Below are positions 9,377 through 18,668 of a stretch of DNA of 64,000 nt, piece by piece. The notes under the pieces were generated by a model, which worked only from the letters and a program-made list of their open reading frames with translations, was not told where the DNA came from and ran no database searches. The stretch's first letter is position 1. Each line of letters starts with the position of its first letter. Both the position numbers and the translations under genes were made by a program. This DNA is from Paraburkholderia phytofirmans PsJN (GTDB taxonomy: Bacteria > Pseudomonadota > Gammaproteobacteria > Burkholderiales > Burkholderiaceae), in NCBI RefSeq assembly GCF_000020125.1, contig NC_010681.1, positions 2,604,001 through 2,668,000 on the forward strand. The letters run 5' to 3'.

Positions 9377-9506
9377 TTCGAACCTCGTCGGATATCAGAT
9401 TGAGTTGCGCGGACATGATAACGGCGGCGCCTCGCCACGGCATACCGGGCACGGCATGTGCGACATGACTCCGTCACACGAGGCCGTTCGCGGCGCTCTC
9501 GTTGCC

Positions 9507-9512
9507 TATACT
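9507..9512 (+). promoter_or_regulatory. Possible -10 element of dodecin promoter
   Basis: TATACT lies 35 bp before the dodecin start, in the 170-bp divergent region. A convincing -35 hexamer is not visible, so this is tentative. Confidence 0.35.
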
Positions 9513-9547
9513 TTTTGAACACCAACGAAGATCAAAGGAGGAAGTCC

Positions 9548-9754
9548 ATGTCCGAACACGTCTACAAACAGATCGAACTGACCGGCTCGTCGACCAAATC
9601 GAGTGACGACGCCGTCAGCACGGCAATCGCGAAAGCGTCGAAGACGCTGCGCAATCTGCACTGGTTCGAAGTGACGGAAACACGGGGCCAGATCGAGAAC
9701 GACAAGGTGGCTTACTGGCAGGTGACGATCAAGGTCGGCTTGCGCATCGACTGA
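9548..9754 (+). CDS. Dodecin, flavin-storage protein
   Basis: A 68-residue protein that assembles into a dodecameric shell binding FMN/riboflavin or related cofactors in the cytoplasm. The start at 9548 follows a strong AGGAGG site; an upstream in-frame extension has none. The family pattern is clear: YKQIELTGSS, SDDAVSTAIAKASKTLRNLHWFEV with the flavin-stacking Trp, then ETRGQIENDKVAYWQVTIKVG. The next gene is convergent. Confidence 0.95.
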   Translation: MSEHVYKQIELTGSSTKSSDDAVSTAIAKASKTLRNLHWFEVTETRGQIENDKVAYWQVTIKVGLRID

Positions 9755-9803
9755 TGCGGCCGACAGCCGGGCCGTCAGCGCGAGCGCGCTAAACGTCCAA
9801 GGC

Positions 9804-9835
9804 AAAAAAAAAGCTGCGTCCGCGCTGGACGCAGC
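9804..9835 (-). terminator. Intrinsic terminator of the nucleoside ABC-importer operon
   Basis: On the minus strand a 9-bp stem (GCTGCGTCC / GGACGCAGC, 5-nt loop) is followed by nine T's (9812-9804). It lies 52 bp past the binding-protein stop. Confidence 0.9.
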
Positions 9836-9887
9836 TCCTCAAAGCAGCGGTTGCTGAGACCGCCGCCTGGTCGATCTGTTGGCGGCG

Positions 9888-10994
9888 TTACTTCGGCAGC
9901 GTGCCGTCCACGCCTTCCACATACCAGTTCAGGCGTTGCAATTCCGGGTCGGTCAGCGTCTTGCCGGCCGGGACCTTTACCGCGCCGGACTGATCCTTGA
10001 TCGGACCCGTAAACACGTCCCACTTGCCACCCGCCAGTTCGTCGCGCTTCGCCGAAACCTGCTTTTGCGCGTCAGCCGAGATCGCGGACGTGTTCAGATC
10101 CTCGAGATTGACGGCCTTCTGCGGAATGCCCCACCACACCGGATCGTTTTTCCACTTGCCGTCCAGCACCTGCTGGATCGCCGCGTTGTAATACACGCCC
10201 CAGTGCGCGACCACCGAACCGAGGTGCGCGTCGGGACCGAACTTCTTCATGTCCGAATCCCAGCCGAACGCGTGCACGTGCTTGGCCGATGCCGTGGCGA
10301 GCGTGGCGCTCGAATCGGTGTTTTGCAGCAGCACGTCGGCGCCCTGGCCGATCAGCGTTTCAGCCGCCTGCTTTTCCTTGCCCGGATCGAACCAGCTGTT
10401 GATCCAGATGACCTTGGTGTGCACCTTCGGATTCACCGAGCGCGCGCCGAGCGTGTACGCGTTGATGTTGCGGATCACTTCGGGAATCGGCACCGACGCC
10501 ACGAAGCCGAGCGTGTTGGTCTTCGTCACATAGCCCGCGGCAACGCCGGCGAGATACGCGCCCTGGTACATGCGCACGTCGTAGGTGCCGAAGTTCGGCG
10601 CCTTCTTGTAGCCCGTCGCGTGCAGGAACACGGTGTCCGGGAAATCCTTCGCGACCTTCAGTTCGAAGTCCTGATAGCCGAAGCTCGAACCGATGATGAT
10701 CTTGTTGCCCTTGTTCGCCAGATCGCGGAACACGCGCTCGGAGTCAGCCGATTCCGGCACGTTTTCGATGCGCGTGATCTTGATCTTGTTGCCGAATTTC
10801 GCTTCCGCTTCCTTCGAGCCCTGATCGTGCGCGAAGGTCCAGCCCGCATCGCCCGGATTGCCCAGATAGACGAACGCGACGCCCGGCGCATCGGCGGCCT
10901 GCGCGCTTTGCGCGAGCGGTGCAGTCACCGCGGCACCAAGCGCCAGCGAGGCCGCGCCCCAGGCGCAAGCGGTCAGCAGATTTCTTCTCTTCAT
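9888..10994 (-). CDS. BMP family ABC transporter substrate-binding protein (purine/nucleoside type)
   Basis: A periplasmic binding protein of the basic membrane protein (BMP/PnrA-like) family, 368 residues. The signal peptide MKRRNLLTACAWGAASLALG ends near AQAADA. Family blocks include VAFVYLGNPGDAGWTFAHDQG, IIIGSSFGYQDF and HVHAFGWDSDM. BMP proteins characterised elsewhere bind purine nucleosides. GGAG precedes the start at 10994. It is the last gene of a four-gene operon (ATPase, two permeases, binding protein) that sits beside a purine degradation cluster, which supports purines, nucleosides or their breakdown products as ligand. Confidence 0.9.
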   Translation of the reverse strand: MKRRNLLTACAWGAASLALGAAVTAPLAQSAQAADAPGVAFVYLGNPGDAGWTFAHDQGSKEAEAKFGNKIKITRIENVPESADSERVFRDLANKGNKIIIGSSFGYQDFELKVAKDFPDTVFLHATGYKKAPNFGTYDVRMYQGAYLAGVAAGYVTKTNTLGFVASVPIPEVIRNINAYTLGARSVNPKVHTKVIWINSWFDPGKEKQAAETLIGQGADVLLQNTDSSATLATASAKHVHAFGWDSDMKKFGPDAHLGSVVAHWGVYYNAAIQQVLDGKWKNDPVWWGIPQKAVNLEDLNTSAISADAQKQVSAKRDELAGGKWDVFTGPIKDQSGAVKVPAGKTLTDPELQRLNWYVEGVDGTLPK

Positions 10995-11047
10995 GTTTTC
11001 TCCTGTCGTGTTTATCGAATGATTTGAAAAGCGGAGTCGATGGTCGG

Positions 11048-11977
11048 TCAGCCCGCCGAGAAAAACGGTTTGCCCAGCGATGCCGGCGCATTCAGACGGA
11101 TCGTGTTCGGATTGCGCGAGATCAGCACCAGCACGACGACCGTCGCGACGTACGGCAGCATCGCGAGGAATTGCGTCGGCACCGGCACGCCGATCGCCTG
11201 CGCGTAGAACTGCAGGCCGGTCACGGCGCCGAACAGCAGCGCGCCGATCAGCAGACGCCCCGGGCGCCACGTCGCGAACACCACCAGCGCGAGCGCGATC
11301 CAGCCGCGGCCCGACGTGAGCTGTTCCTGCCACAGGTGCAGATTGACGATCGAATAGTAGCCGCCCGCGAGCCCGGCCATGCCGCCGCCGAACGCCACCG
11401 CGCCGTAACGCACACCGATCACCGGAAAGCCGACCGAGTGCGCGACCTGCGGCGATTCGCCGACCGAGCGCAGCACCAGACCCGCGCGCGTGCGGTACAG
11501 GAACCAGCCGATCACCGCGAACATCAGGAAAGCGAGGTAATCGAGCGGCGTGAGGCTGAAGAACGCGGGGCCGAGCACCGGAATCTTCGAGAGGCCGGGA
11601 ATCGTCCACGTGTCGATGGTCGCGCGCACCGCCGCCGACGTGTACGGCTTGCCGACATAAGCCGACAGACCGATGCCGAAGATCGTCAGCGAGAGACCGG
11701 TGGCGACCTGATTGGCGAGCATGGTGAGCGTGAGAAACGCAAACAGCAGCGACATGGCGAGACCGGCGCCGATCGCGGCGAGCACGCCGAGCCACGGGCT
11801 GCCGGTTATCGCGGTGACCGCGTAGCCGGTCACCGCGCCCATCAGCATCATGCCTTCGACGCCGAGGTTGAGAACGCCCGATTTTTCGGTGACGAGTTCG
11901 CCGGCGCCCGCGAACATCAGCGGAATCGCGGCGGTGACGGCGCTCGACGTAAGCGAGCTGGCTTGTTGAATGTCCAT
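11048..11977 (-). CDS. ABC transporter permease (nucleoside/purine type), second permease
   Basis: An inner-membrane permease of 309 residues with about eight to ten hydrophobic helices. The family block [22 protein letters not shown] (EAA-like region) is characteristic of the NupQ/YufQ group that works with BMP proteins. The ATG at 11977 is preferred; a TTG five codons earlier is also possible, and neither has a strong ribosome site. It lies 53 bp before the binding-protein gene and 44 bp after the first permease gene. Confidence 0.88.
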   Translation of the reverse strand: MDIQQASSLTSSAVTAAIPLMFAGAGELVTEKSGVLNLGVEGMMLMGAVTGYAVTAITGSPWLGVLAAIGAGLAMSLLFAFLTLTMLANQVATGLSLTIFGIGLSAYVGKPYTSAAVRATIDTWTIPGLSKIPVLGPAFFSLTPLDYLAFLMFAVIGWFLYRTRAGLVLRSVGESPQVAHSVGFPVIGVRYGAVAFGGGMAGLAGGYYSIVNLHLWQEQLTSGRGWIALALVVFATWRPGRLLIGALLFGAVTGLQFYAQAIGVPVPTQFLAMLPYVATVVVLVLISRNPNTIRLNAPASLGKPFFSAG

Positions 11978-12021
11978 TTGGATCCGGCGCAAAAATCAGT
12001 GAACGATAAGCAGTGAGCGAG

Positions 12022-13128
12022 TCAGTGAGCCTGGGCGGCCAGCGTACGTCGGCGCACGCGGTAGTTCACGAACAGGTCGGCGCCGAGCAGGCAGAACAGC
12101 AACAGCCCCTGGAACACGCCGGAAAGCGCCTGCGGCAATTGCATCGAGGTTTGCACGGCTTCGCCGCCGAGATACAGCAGCGCCATCAGCAGGCTCGCGA
12201 GCACGATGCCGAGCGGATGCAACCGCCCCACGAACACGACGATGATTGCCGTGAAGCCGTAACCCGGCGACCACGTAGCCTGCAACTGGCCGATCGGGCC
12301 GGAGATCTCGCCCATGCCGGCGAGACCCGCGAGGCCGCCGCTGATCAGAAGCGAGGTCCAGATGGTTTTCTTGTCGGAGAAGCCGGCGTAGCGCGCGGCG
12401 AGCGGCGCGAGACCGCCGACGTTCATACGGTAGCCCGCGAAGCTCTTGCGCATGAAAACCCACACGAGCGGAATCGCGATCAGCGTGACGAACACCGACG
12501 CGTTCAGACGCGTGCCGCGCAGCCATTTGATGTGCCAGTCGCCGGAGAAAGTCGGATAGAGCGCGTCGCCGCTGAACATCTCCGAGAGCGGAAAGTTCAT
12601 GCCCTGCGGGTCACGCCACGGGCCGCTCACCAGGTAGATTAGCAACTGCGTGGCCACGTACGTGAGCATCAGGCTGACGAGAATCTCATTGGTGTTGAAG
12701 CGGCTTTTGAGCAGCGCCGGAATCGCCGCCCACGCCATGCCGCCGAGCACGCCGGCGATCATCATGGTCGGCAGAATCCACCAGCCGGTGGCTTGATCGA
12801 AATAGATCGCGACGCCGCTCGCGGCGATGCCGCCAAGCAGCATCTGCCCTTCGGCGCCGATGTTCCACACGTTGGCGCGATAGCCGATGGCAAGGCCGAG
12901 CCCGATCAGGCACAACGGCGACGCCTTCAGCAGCAGCTCGGACCAGCCGTTCACGCTGGACAGCGGCTCGATGAAAAACGCGTGCATGGCTTGCAACGGA
13001 TCGCGGCCGACGAGGCTGAAAATCAGAAAGCCGATCGCGAGCGTGAGCAACGCGGCGATCAGCGGCACGGCGAGCTGCATGGTGCGCGAGGGTGTCGTGC
13101 GTGCTTCGAGTCGATACGGAAGAATCAT
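12022..13128 (-). CDS. ABC transporter permease (nucleoside/purine type), first permease
   Basis: An inner-membrane permease of 368 residues (NupP/YufP-like). It begins with a short charged N-terminus (MILPYRLEARTTPSRT), then hydrophobic helices. The characteristic YRANVWNIGAEGQMLLGGI segment follows, and NTNEILVSLMLTYVATQLL lies in the middle. It forms a heterodimeric channel with the next gene product. It is 75 bp downstream of the ATPase gene in the same operon. Confidence 0.9.
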   Translation of the reverse strand: MILPYRLEARTTPSRTMQLAVPLIAALLTLAIGFLIFSLVGRDPLQAMHAFFIEPLSSVNGWSELLLKASPLCLIGLGLAIGYRANVWNIGAEGQMLLGGIAASGVAIYFDQATGWWILPTMMIAGVLGGMAWAAIPALLKSRFNTNEILVSLMLTYVATQLLIYLVSGPWRDPQGMNFPLSEMFSGDALYPTFSGDWHIKWLRGTRLNASVFVTLIAIPLVWVFMRKSFAGYRMNVGGLAPLAARYAGFSDKKTIWTSLLISGGLAGLAGMGEISGPIGQLQATWSPGYGFTAIIVVFVGRLHPLGIVLASLLMALLYLGGEAVQTSMQLPQALSGVFQGLLLFCLLGADLFVNYRVRRRTLAAQAH

Positions 13129-13203
13129 GGGTAGCGTGTGATTTATTGGGTTCTCGTTCTGATGCCGGGCGACGTCAGGCGTATTCGCGAAACAAACGCC
13201 CGC

Positions 13204-14805
13204 TCAGGCATGCGCCGGCTGTTCCGCCGAAGGCGCCGAGCCCTCGCGGTCGCCGAACAGGCCCGCCATCCAGCGGCCGATTTCCTCGGCGTTGGTCGCC
13301 CCCGTGCCGCGCACCGGCGAGAGTCTGCCGCCTGCGAGCACCGCGATACGATCGCAGATGTCGAACAACTCTTCTAACTCCTCCGAGATCACCAGAATCG
13401 CCACGCCGCGCGCCGACAGATCGAGCAACTGCTGGCGAATGAACGCCGCCGCGCCGACGTCGACACCCCACGTGGGCTGCGCGACCACCAGCACCTTGGG
13501 CGCCTGCAGAATCTCGCGGCCCATGATGTACTTCTGCAGATTGCCGCCCGACAGACTTTGCGCGAGCGCTTCGGAGCCGCCGCAGCGCACGTCGAAGGCG
13601 TCGATGCAGCGCTTCGCGAATGCGCGCATCGCACCGGCCTTGATCCAGCCCGAATTCACCATCTGCTGACGATGCGCGGTGAGCAGCGCGTTTTCCGACA
13701 GCGTCATGGCCGGCACTGCGCCGCGCCCGAGACGCTCTTCCGGCACGAAGCCGAAGCCGAGCGCGCGCCGCCCGCCCGCGCCGAGGCGCCCGGCCGCCTT
13801 GCCGCAAATCGTGACCGCATCGGCGCGCACGCCGCGCTTTTCGCCCGACAACGCCGACAGCAGTTCCGCCTGGCCATTGCCCGAGACGCCCGCGATGCCG
13901 AAGATTTCGCCCGCATGCACGCCGAACGACACGTCGTGCAACGAGGTGCCGAACGGGTCGTCGCTTTCCACCGAGAGTCGCTTCACATCGAGCAGCACGG
14001 CGCCCGGATTGTGTTCGCGCCGCGTGTAATCCGGCAGCGAGTGACCGACCATCAACTGCGCGAGCGACGCATGTGTTTCGCCCTTCGGCTTCACGTGACC
14101 CGTCACGCGGCCGCCGCGCATCACCGTCGCGGTGTCGCACAACTCCTGGATTTCGTCGAGCTTGTGACTGATGTAAAGGATGCTGCAGCCTTCGGCGGCG
14201 AGCCGGCGCAGCGTCTCGAAGAGCTTGCGGACCGCTTGCGGTGTCAGCACCGAGGTCGGCTCGTCCATGATCAGCAAACGCGGGTTCTGCAGCAGACAGC
14301 GCACGATCTCGACGCGCTGCCGCTCGCCCACGGTCAGGCTGTGCACGTGACGCTGCGGATCGATATCGAGGCCGTAATCGGCGGAGACTTCGCGGATGCG
14401 CCTCGACAGCGTCTTCAGATCGAAAGGTTCGTCGAGCGCGAGCGCGATGTTTTCGCCGACAGTGAGTGTCTCGAACAGCGAAAAGTGCTGGAACACCATG
14501 CCGATGCCCAGTTTGCGCGCCGCCGCCGGGTTGGCGATCTCGACCGTCTGGCCTTCCCAGCGAATCTCGCCGGCGTCGGGCCGCACCGCGCCGTAGATGA
14601 TTTTCATCAGCGTGCTTTTGCCGGCGCCGTTCTCGCCGAGCACGGCATGGATTTCGCCCGGCGCGACGATCAACGTGACGTCGTCGTTGGCTCGCACGGC
14701 CGGGTATTGTTTGGTGATGCTCTGGAGCATCAACCGGGGCGCCGCCTGTTCCGGCCTGTCTGCCGGCTGCGCGGCGGCGCCGTCGCTATAAGAAGAGTCG
14801 CTCAT
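13204..14805 (-). CDS. ABC transporter ATP-binding protein with two ATPase domains (nucleoside/purine type)
   Basis: A double ATPase subunit of 533 residues, first gene of the importer operon. Domain 1 has Walker A GENGAGKST, signature LTVGERQRVE and Walker B LLIMDEPTSVL. Domain 2 has a degenerate Walker A (GVSGNGQAELL), signature LSGGNLQKYIMGRE, and PTWGVDVGA in place of a canonical Walker B. One intact and one degenerate site is normal for this sugar/nucleoside-type subgroup. The 250-bp region upstream is shared with the divergent LysR gene, which is the obvious candidate regulator. Confidence 0.9.
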   Translation of the reverse strand: MSDSSYSDGAAAQPADRPEQAAPRLMLQSITKQYPAVRANDDVTLIVAPGEIHAVLGENGAGKSTLMKIIYGAVRPDAGEIRWEGQTVEIANPAAARKLGIGMVFQHFSLFETLTVGENIALALDEPFDLKTLSRRIREVSADYGLDIDPQRHVHSLTVGERQRVEIVRCLLQNPRLLIMDEPTSVLTPQAVRKLFETLRRLAAEGCSILYISHKLDEIQELCDTATVMRGGRVTGHVKPKGETHASLAQLMVGHSLPDYTRREHNPGAVLLDVKRLSVESDDPFGTSLHDVSFGVHAGEIFGIAGVSGNGQAELLSALSGEKRGVRADAVTICGKAAGRLGAGGRRALGFGFVPEERLGRGAVPAMTLSENALLTAHRQQMVNSGWIKAGAMRAFAKRCIDAFDVRCGGSEALAQSLSGGNLQKYIMGREILQAPKVLVVAQPTWGVDVGAAAFIRQQLLDLSARGVAILVISEELEELFDICDRIAVLAGGRLSPVRGTGATNAEEIGRWMAGLFGDREGSAPSAEQPAHA

Positions 14806-15055
14806 GTGATTCCGTAGTACGTCAGTGACTGCCGGTTACAGCGCGTCCGCCCACCTTGCCGGCAAGCGATCCGTCACCACAACCGGATGACAATACCTAA
14901 TTCGACCCGCTCAGTCGAGCCGTCAAAATTCCCGCAAACCCGCGCCGTAGCGCGCTCTGCGGGTATCCCACTCTTGACTTGGCCTTGCGTTCATATTAAA
15001 AGTCATATACCCCCATGCCCGCTCGATCAGCCAGAACATATATTTCGGAGAAGTC

Positions 15056-15988
15056 ATGAGTCAGCAACGCGAGGCGATCGATACGTACCTGTTACGCGTC
15101 TTGCACACCCTGTTGATGGAACGCAGCGTCACGCGCGCGGCCGTCAAACTGAACCAATCGCAACCCGCCATCAGCGCGGCGCTGCGCCGTTTGCGCGACA
15201 TCACCGGCGACCCGCTGCTGGTCCGCGGCAAATCCGGCATGGTGCCGACGGAATACGGCCTGCGCCTGCTCGAACCGGTGCAGAACGCGCTGCGCGAGAT
15301 CGAACGCATCAAGTTCCAGCAGCACAATTTCGATCCGGCCACGTCCATCCGTTGCTACCGGATCGGCTGCCCGGACTATCTGAACGTGCTGTTCGTGCCG
15401 ACGGTGGTCGAACGCTTTCGTCAGGCCGCGCCGAACGCGACGCTCGAGTTTCACTCGCTCGGCCCGGCCTTCGACTATGAACTCGCGCTCGAAGACGGCA
15501 AGCTCGACATCGTGGTCGGCAACTGGCCGGAGCCACCGGAGCAACTGCATCTGTCGAACCTGTTCGTCGATCAAATCGTCTGCCTGATGAGCAACGCGCA
15601 TCCGTTCGCCAAGCGCGGCGGTCTCACGCTCGACCAGTATCTGAATGCGCCGCATCTCGCGCCTACTCCCTATTCGGTGGGCCAGCGCGGCGCGATCGAC
15701 GTGCATCTCGCGCGCGAGCGGCTCAAGCGCCATGTGGTCGTGACGTTGCCTTACTTCAATCTGGCGCCGTACGTGCTGATCAAGTCCGATCTGATCTTCA
15801 CGACGACGCGTCTCTTTGCCGATTACTACGCCAAGTTCCTGCCGCTCACGGTCGTGCCGGCGCCGCTCGATTTCCCGCCGATGCAGTACTACCAGCTGTG
15901 GCACGAGCGCGTCCATTACTCCGATGAAGTGCGCTGGTTGCGCAGCCTGGTCGCCGAAGCGACCAAGACGTTGATCGACAAGCCTTGA
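15056..15988 (+). CDS. LysR family transcriptional regulator next to purine importer
   Basis: 310 residues: N-terminal winged helix-turn-helix (VTRAAVKLNQSQPAISAALRRLRD, about residues 24-47) and a C-terminal ligand-binding domain with two alpha/beta lobes. GGAGAAGTC precedes the ATG at 15056. It is divergent from the nucleoside-type importer operon and convergent with the 8-oxoguanine deaminase gene. By the usual LysR logic it probably controls the importer in response to a purine intermediate. The target and ligand are inference. Confidence 0.9.
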   Translation: MSQQREAIDTYLLRVLHTLLMERSVTRAAVKLNQSQPAISAALRRLRDITGDPLLVRGKSGMVPTEYGLRLLEPVQNALREIERIKFQQHNFDPATSIRCYRIGCPDYLNVLFVPTVVERFRQAAPNATLEFHSLGPAFDYELALEDGKLDIVVGNWPEPPEQLHLSNLFVDQIVCLMSNAHPFAKRGGLTLDQYLNAPHLAPTPYSVGQRGAIDVHLARERLKRHVVVTLPYFNLAPYVLIKSDLIFTTTRLFADYYAKFLPLTVVPAPLDFPPMQYYQLWHERVHYSDEVRWLRSLVAEATKTLIDKP

Positions 15989-16004
15989 GGTTCCGCTTTG
16001 CTCT

Positions 16005-16034
16005 GCGGGTTATCGGCGCTCGCCGATAACCCGC
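16005..16034 (+). terminator. Strong hairpin terminator between convergent genes
   Basis: Perfect 14-bp arms (GCGGGTTATCGGCG at 16005-16018 and its complement at 16021-16034) followed on the plus strand by a pyrimidine run ending TTTT. It lies 17 bp past the LysR stop and may also stop read-through from the opposite gene. Confidence 0.8.
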
Positions 16035-16042
16035 TCCTCCTT

Positions 16043-17440
16043 TTACGCCGCCGCTTCGTAAAGCGTCTTCGCCAACCGGTTGTGTTGCTCGATGACCGGT
16101 CCGAGTTCCAACGTCGTCAACTGCCCTTCTTTCACGACCACCTTGCCGCCGATCACGCTATAGCTCACCTGTGACGGCGCGCAGAACACGAGTGCCGCGA
16201 CCGGATCATGCAACGCGCCGGCAAAAAGCGGCTGGCGCAGATCGAACGACACGAAATCCGCCGCCATGCCGGGCGCCAATGCGCCGATGTCGTCGCGATT
16301 GAGCACCTTCGCGCCGCCGAGCGTCGCGATCTCCAATGCCTCGCGCGCGGTCATGGCATCGGGCCCGAAACCCACTCGCTGCAGCAACAAAGCCTGGCGC
16401 ACTTCGGCGACCATGTGCGCGCCGTCATTCGACGCCGAACCGTCGACGCCCAAGCCCACCGGCACACCCGCTAAACGCATGCGCTTCACCGGCGCGATGC
16501 CCGACGCGAGCCGCATGTTCGAACACGGGCAATGCGCGACGCCGGTGCCGGTGCGCGCGAACAGCTCGATGCCCGCGTCGTCGAGTTGCACGCAGTGCGC
16601 ATGCCATACGTCGTGACCGACCCAGCCAAGGTCTTCCGCGTATTCCGCCGGCGTCATGCCGAACTTCTCGCGGCTATATGCGATGTCGTTGACGTTCTCC
16701 GCCAGATGCGTGTGCATCGAAACACCATACCGCCGCGCCATCACCGCCGACTCCCGCATCAGATCGCGGCTCACCGAGAACGGTGAGCATGGCGCGACCA
16801 CCACGCGCAACATCGCGTAACGCCCCTCGTCGTGGTACGTCTCGATCAGCCGCTGCGTGTCCTTCAGAATGTCCGCTTCACGCTCGACCACCGAATCCGG
16901 CGGCAAGCCACCGTCTTTCTGCCCCACGCTCATGCTGCCGCGCGCCGCGTGAAAACGCATGCCGATCCGGCGCGCCGCGGCGATGCTGTCGTCGAGGCGG
17001 CTGCCGTTCGGATAGATATACAGATGGTCGCTCGACGTCGTGCAGCCGGAAAGCAACAGCTCGGCCATTGCCGTCAGCGTCGAGACTTCGATCATCTCCG
17101 GCGTGAGGTTTGCCCACACCTTGTAGAGGTTCGTGAGCCAGCCGAACAATTCGGCGTTCTGCGCGGCGGGAATCGCGCGCGTCAGGCTCTGGTACATGTG
17201 GTGGTGCGTGTTCACCAAGCCCGGGATCACCAGATGCCCGCGCATGTCCAGCACTTCGTCGGCGGTTTGCGGTAAATCCGCCGTCGGTCCGACCGCGACG
17301 ATGCGGTTGTCCTCGATATACAGGCCACCGTCGCGCAGTTCGCGCCGGGCGCCGTCCATCGTGACCAGCACATCCGCGTGCTTCACCAGCATCGTTTTTT
17401 TGGGCTTGTTCGTTTGATTAGCCGCTTGTTCCATCGTCAT
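16043..17440 (-). CDS. 8-oxoguanine deaminase (amidohydrolase superfamily)
   Basis: A cytosolic zinc amidohydrolase of 465 residues, predicted to deaminate 8-oxoguanine to urate. The ATG at 17440 follows GGAG. Metal ligands are visible in NTHHHMYQSLTRA, HTHLAEN and the terminal DGSASNDG aspartate. The stretches RGSMSVGQKDGGLPP and CHCPxSNMRLASGI-type (here HCPCSNMRLASGIAP) match the Pseudomonas aeruginosa PA0142 8-oxoguanine deaminase rather than guanine deaminase or atrazine hydrolase. Its position beside urate-catabolic genes supports this, since the product feeds directly into them. It is divergent from uraH. Confidence 0.85.
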   Translation of the reverse strand: MTMEQAANQTNKPKKTMLVKHADVLVTMDGARRELRDGGLYIEDNRIVAVGPTADLPQTADEVLDMRGHLVIPGLVNTHHHMYQSLTRAIPAAQNAELFGWLTNLYKVWANLTPEMIEVSTLTAMAELLLSGCTTSSDHLYIYPNGSRLDDSIAAARRIGMRFHAARGSMSVGQKDGGLPPDSVVEREADILKDTQRLIETYHDEGRYAMLRVVVAPCSPFSVSRDLMRESAVMARRYGVSMHTHLAENVNDIAYSREKFGMTPAEYAEDLGWVGHDVWHAHCVQLDDAGIELFARTGTGVAHCPCSNMRLASGIAPVKRMRLAGVPVGLGVDGSASNDGAHMVAEVRQALLLQRVGFGPDAMTAREALEIATLGGAKVLNRDDIGALAPGMAADFVSFDLRQPLFAGALHDPVAALVFCAPSQVSYSVIGGKVVVKEGQLTTLELGPVIEQHNRLAKTLYEAAA

Positions 17441-17976
17441 TCGTTTCTCCGCTTCATTGCTTCCGTGCAAAGCCGTTCGAACGCGATGTGACGGCGCTGC
17501 CGTGCCGCCGCGTCCCGTCGAACGCCGTTGGCCCGGTTACCCAGCGTGCTTCCGCCGTCTTCGGGGTGTGCGCCGCGGCTGAATCGTCGTCGATTCGCGT
17601 TTGCTGCAACGCACAGGCGTAACCTTCGACGGCCAAAATAATGCTGGCAACTCGCGCCAATGCGATACCCAACTTCAGGCCATCGATATAGTGGGTCTTT
17701 TTTGGCGCCGGTACGATCCGCGGGAAGGCAATTGCGCTGTAATAGTCGAGGGAATCGAGTCTTTGCGGCTTTCAGCAGGCTGTCCGTCATGCGCCAGCTA
17801 TTATCTTTCCTATCTCGCGCGCGCTGAACGGAACATCCTTTTTACAATGGCTGTCACGGCGCTCGCTTCAATTCGCCGACGGGTATGTAGCCACTGACGT
17901 GGAGCCTCGATCCGCCGCAAACGTATCTGGATCGGGCTGCCGCCGAAACCTCGCATTCACATAAGGAAAATTGCGA
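17441..17976. other. Divergent intergenic region between 8-oxoguanine deaminase and uraH
   Basis: 536 bp with no gene I can support. Open frames in it lack ribosome sites and show no protein-like composition. It must contain the promoters of both flanking genes. I did not recognise a riboswitch or a clear operator palindrome. Confidence 0.5.
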
Positions 17977-18330
17977 ATGGGAAAGCTCACTACCCATGTG
18001 CTCGACACCGCGAACGGCCGTCCCGGCGCGGGCATCAAGGTCGAACTCTTCGCGCTCTCAGGCGACACGCGCCGCGCGCTCAAAACCACCACCACCAATG
18101 ACGACGGTCGTTGCGACCAGCCGCTGCTCGAAGGCGATGCGCTAGTCGCGGGCGAATACGAACTCGTGTTCGGCGCCGGCGACTACTTCGCGTCGATCGG
18201 TACGAAGGTGCCGGAGCCGCGCTTCGTCGATCGCGTTGTGTTGCGCTTCGGCGTGGCCGATGCCGGTGCGCACTATCACGTACCGCTGCTCGTGTCGCCT
18301 TGGTCGTATAGCACGTATCGCGGCAGCTAA
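17977..18330 (+). CDS. uraH: 5-hydroxyisourate hydrolase (transthyretin-like)
   Basis: Hydrolyses 5-hydroxyisourate to OHCU, the second step of urate breakdown. 117 residues, standard for the family. The N-terminal motif KLTTHVLDTANGRPG and the C-terminal signature SPWSYSTYRGS (YRGS end) are diagnostic, with active-site His and Arg in these blocks. AAGGAA precedes the ATG at 17977. It lies directly before the urate oxidase gene puuD on the same strand. Confidence 0.95.
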   Translation: MGKLTTHVLDTANGRPGAGIKVELFALSGDTRRALKTTTTNDDGRCDQPLLEGDALVAGEYELVFGAGDYFASIGTKVPEPRFVDRVVLRFGVADAGAHYHVPLLVSPWSYSTYRGS

Positions 18331-18668
18331 GAAGACATCTGCCGCGAAGTGCTGGAAAGCGGTTGGAGAAAGCGAGGCCGGGTTCGCGCAGCATGACGGT
18401 CGCGCTCGATTGCATTGCGCAGATGCTCAGGGAGACCCAGGCGAGCACCCGCGGAACGCAATCGAACGCACGCGACTCGCCCCGCTTCGAACCCAACCCG
18501 ACCAACGGAACGAGCCGATAAAAAACGGCGCTGTGCGAACTGAGCGCATCGCGTCTTCACCCCGCAGTCTGCGCAGCGACGTGCCGCCCTGCCAACGACC
18601 CGTCAGCCGGGTTTCAGAAGGCACATAACGTCGCTGCGTGTACAACGAATCAGAAGTGGAGGAGTTTC
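18331..18668. other. Spacer between uraH and puuD
   Basis: 338 bp without a credible gene. The right end holds a good ribosome binding site (GGAGGAG) for puuD. No terminator is obvious, so uraH and puuD could be co-transcribed. Confidence 0.45.
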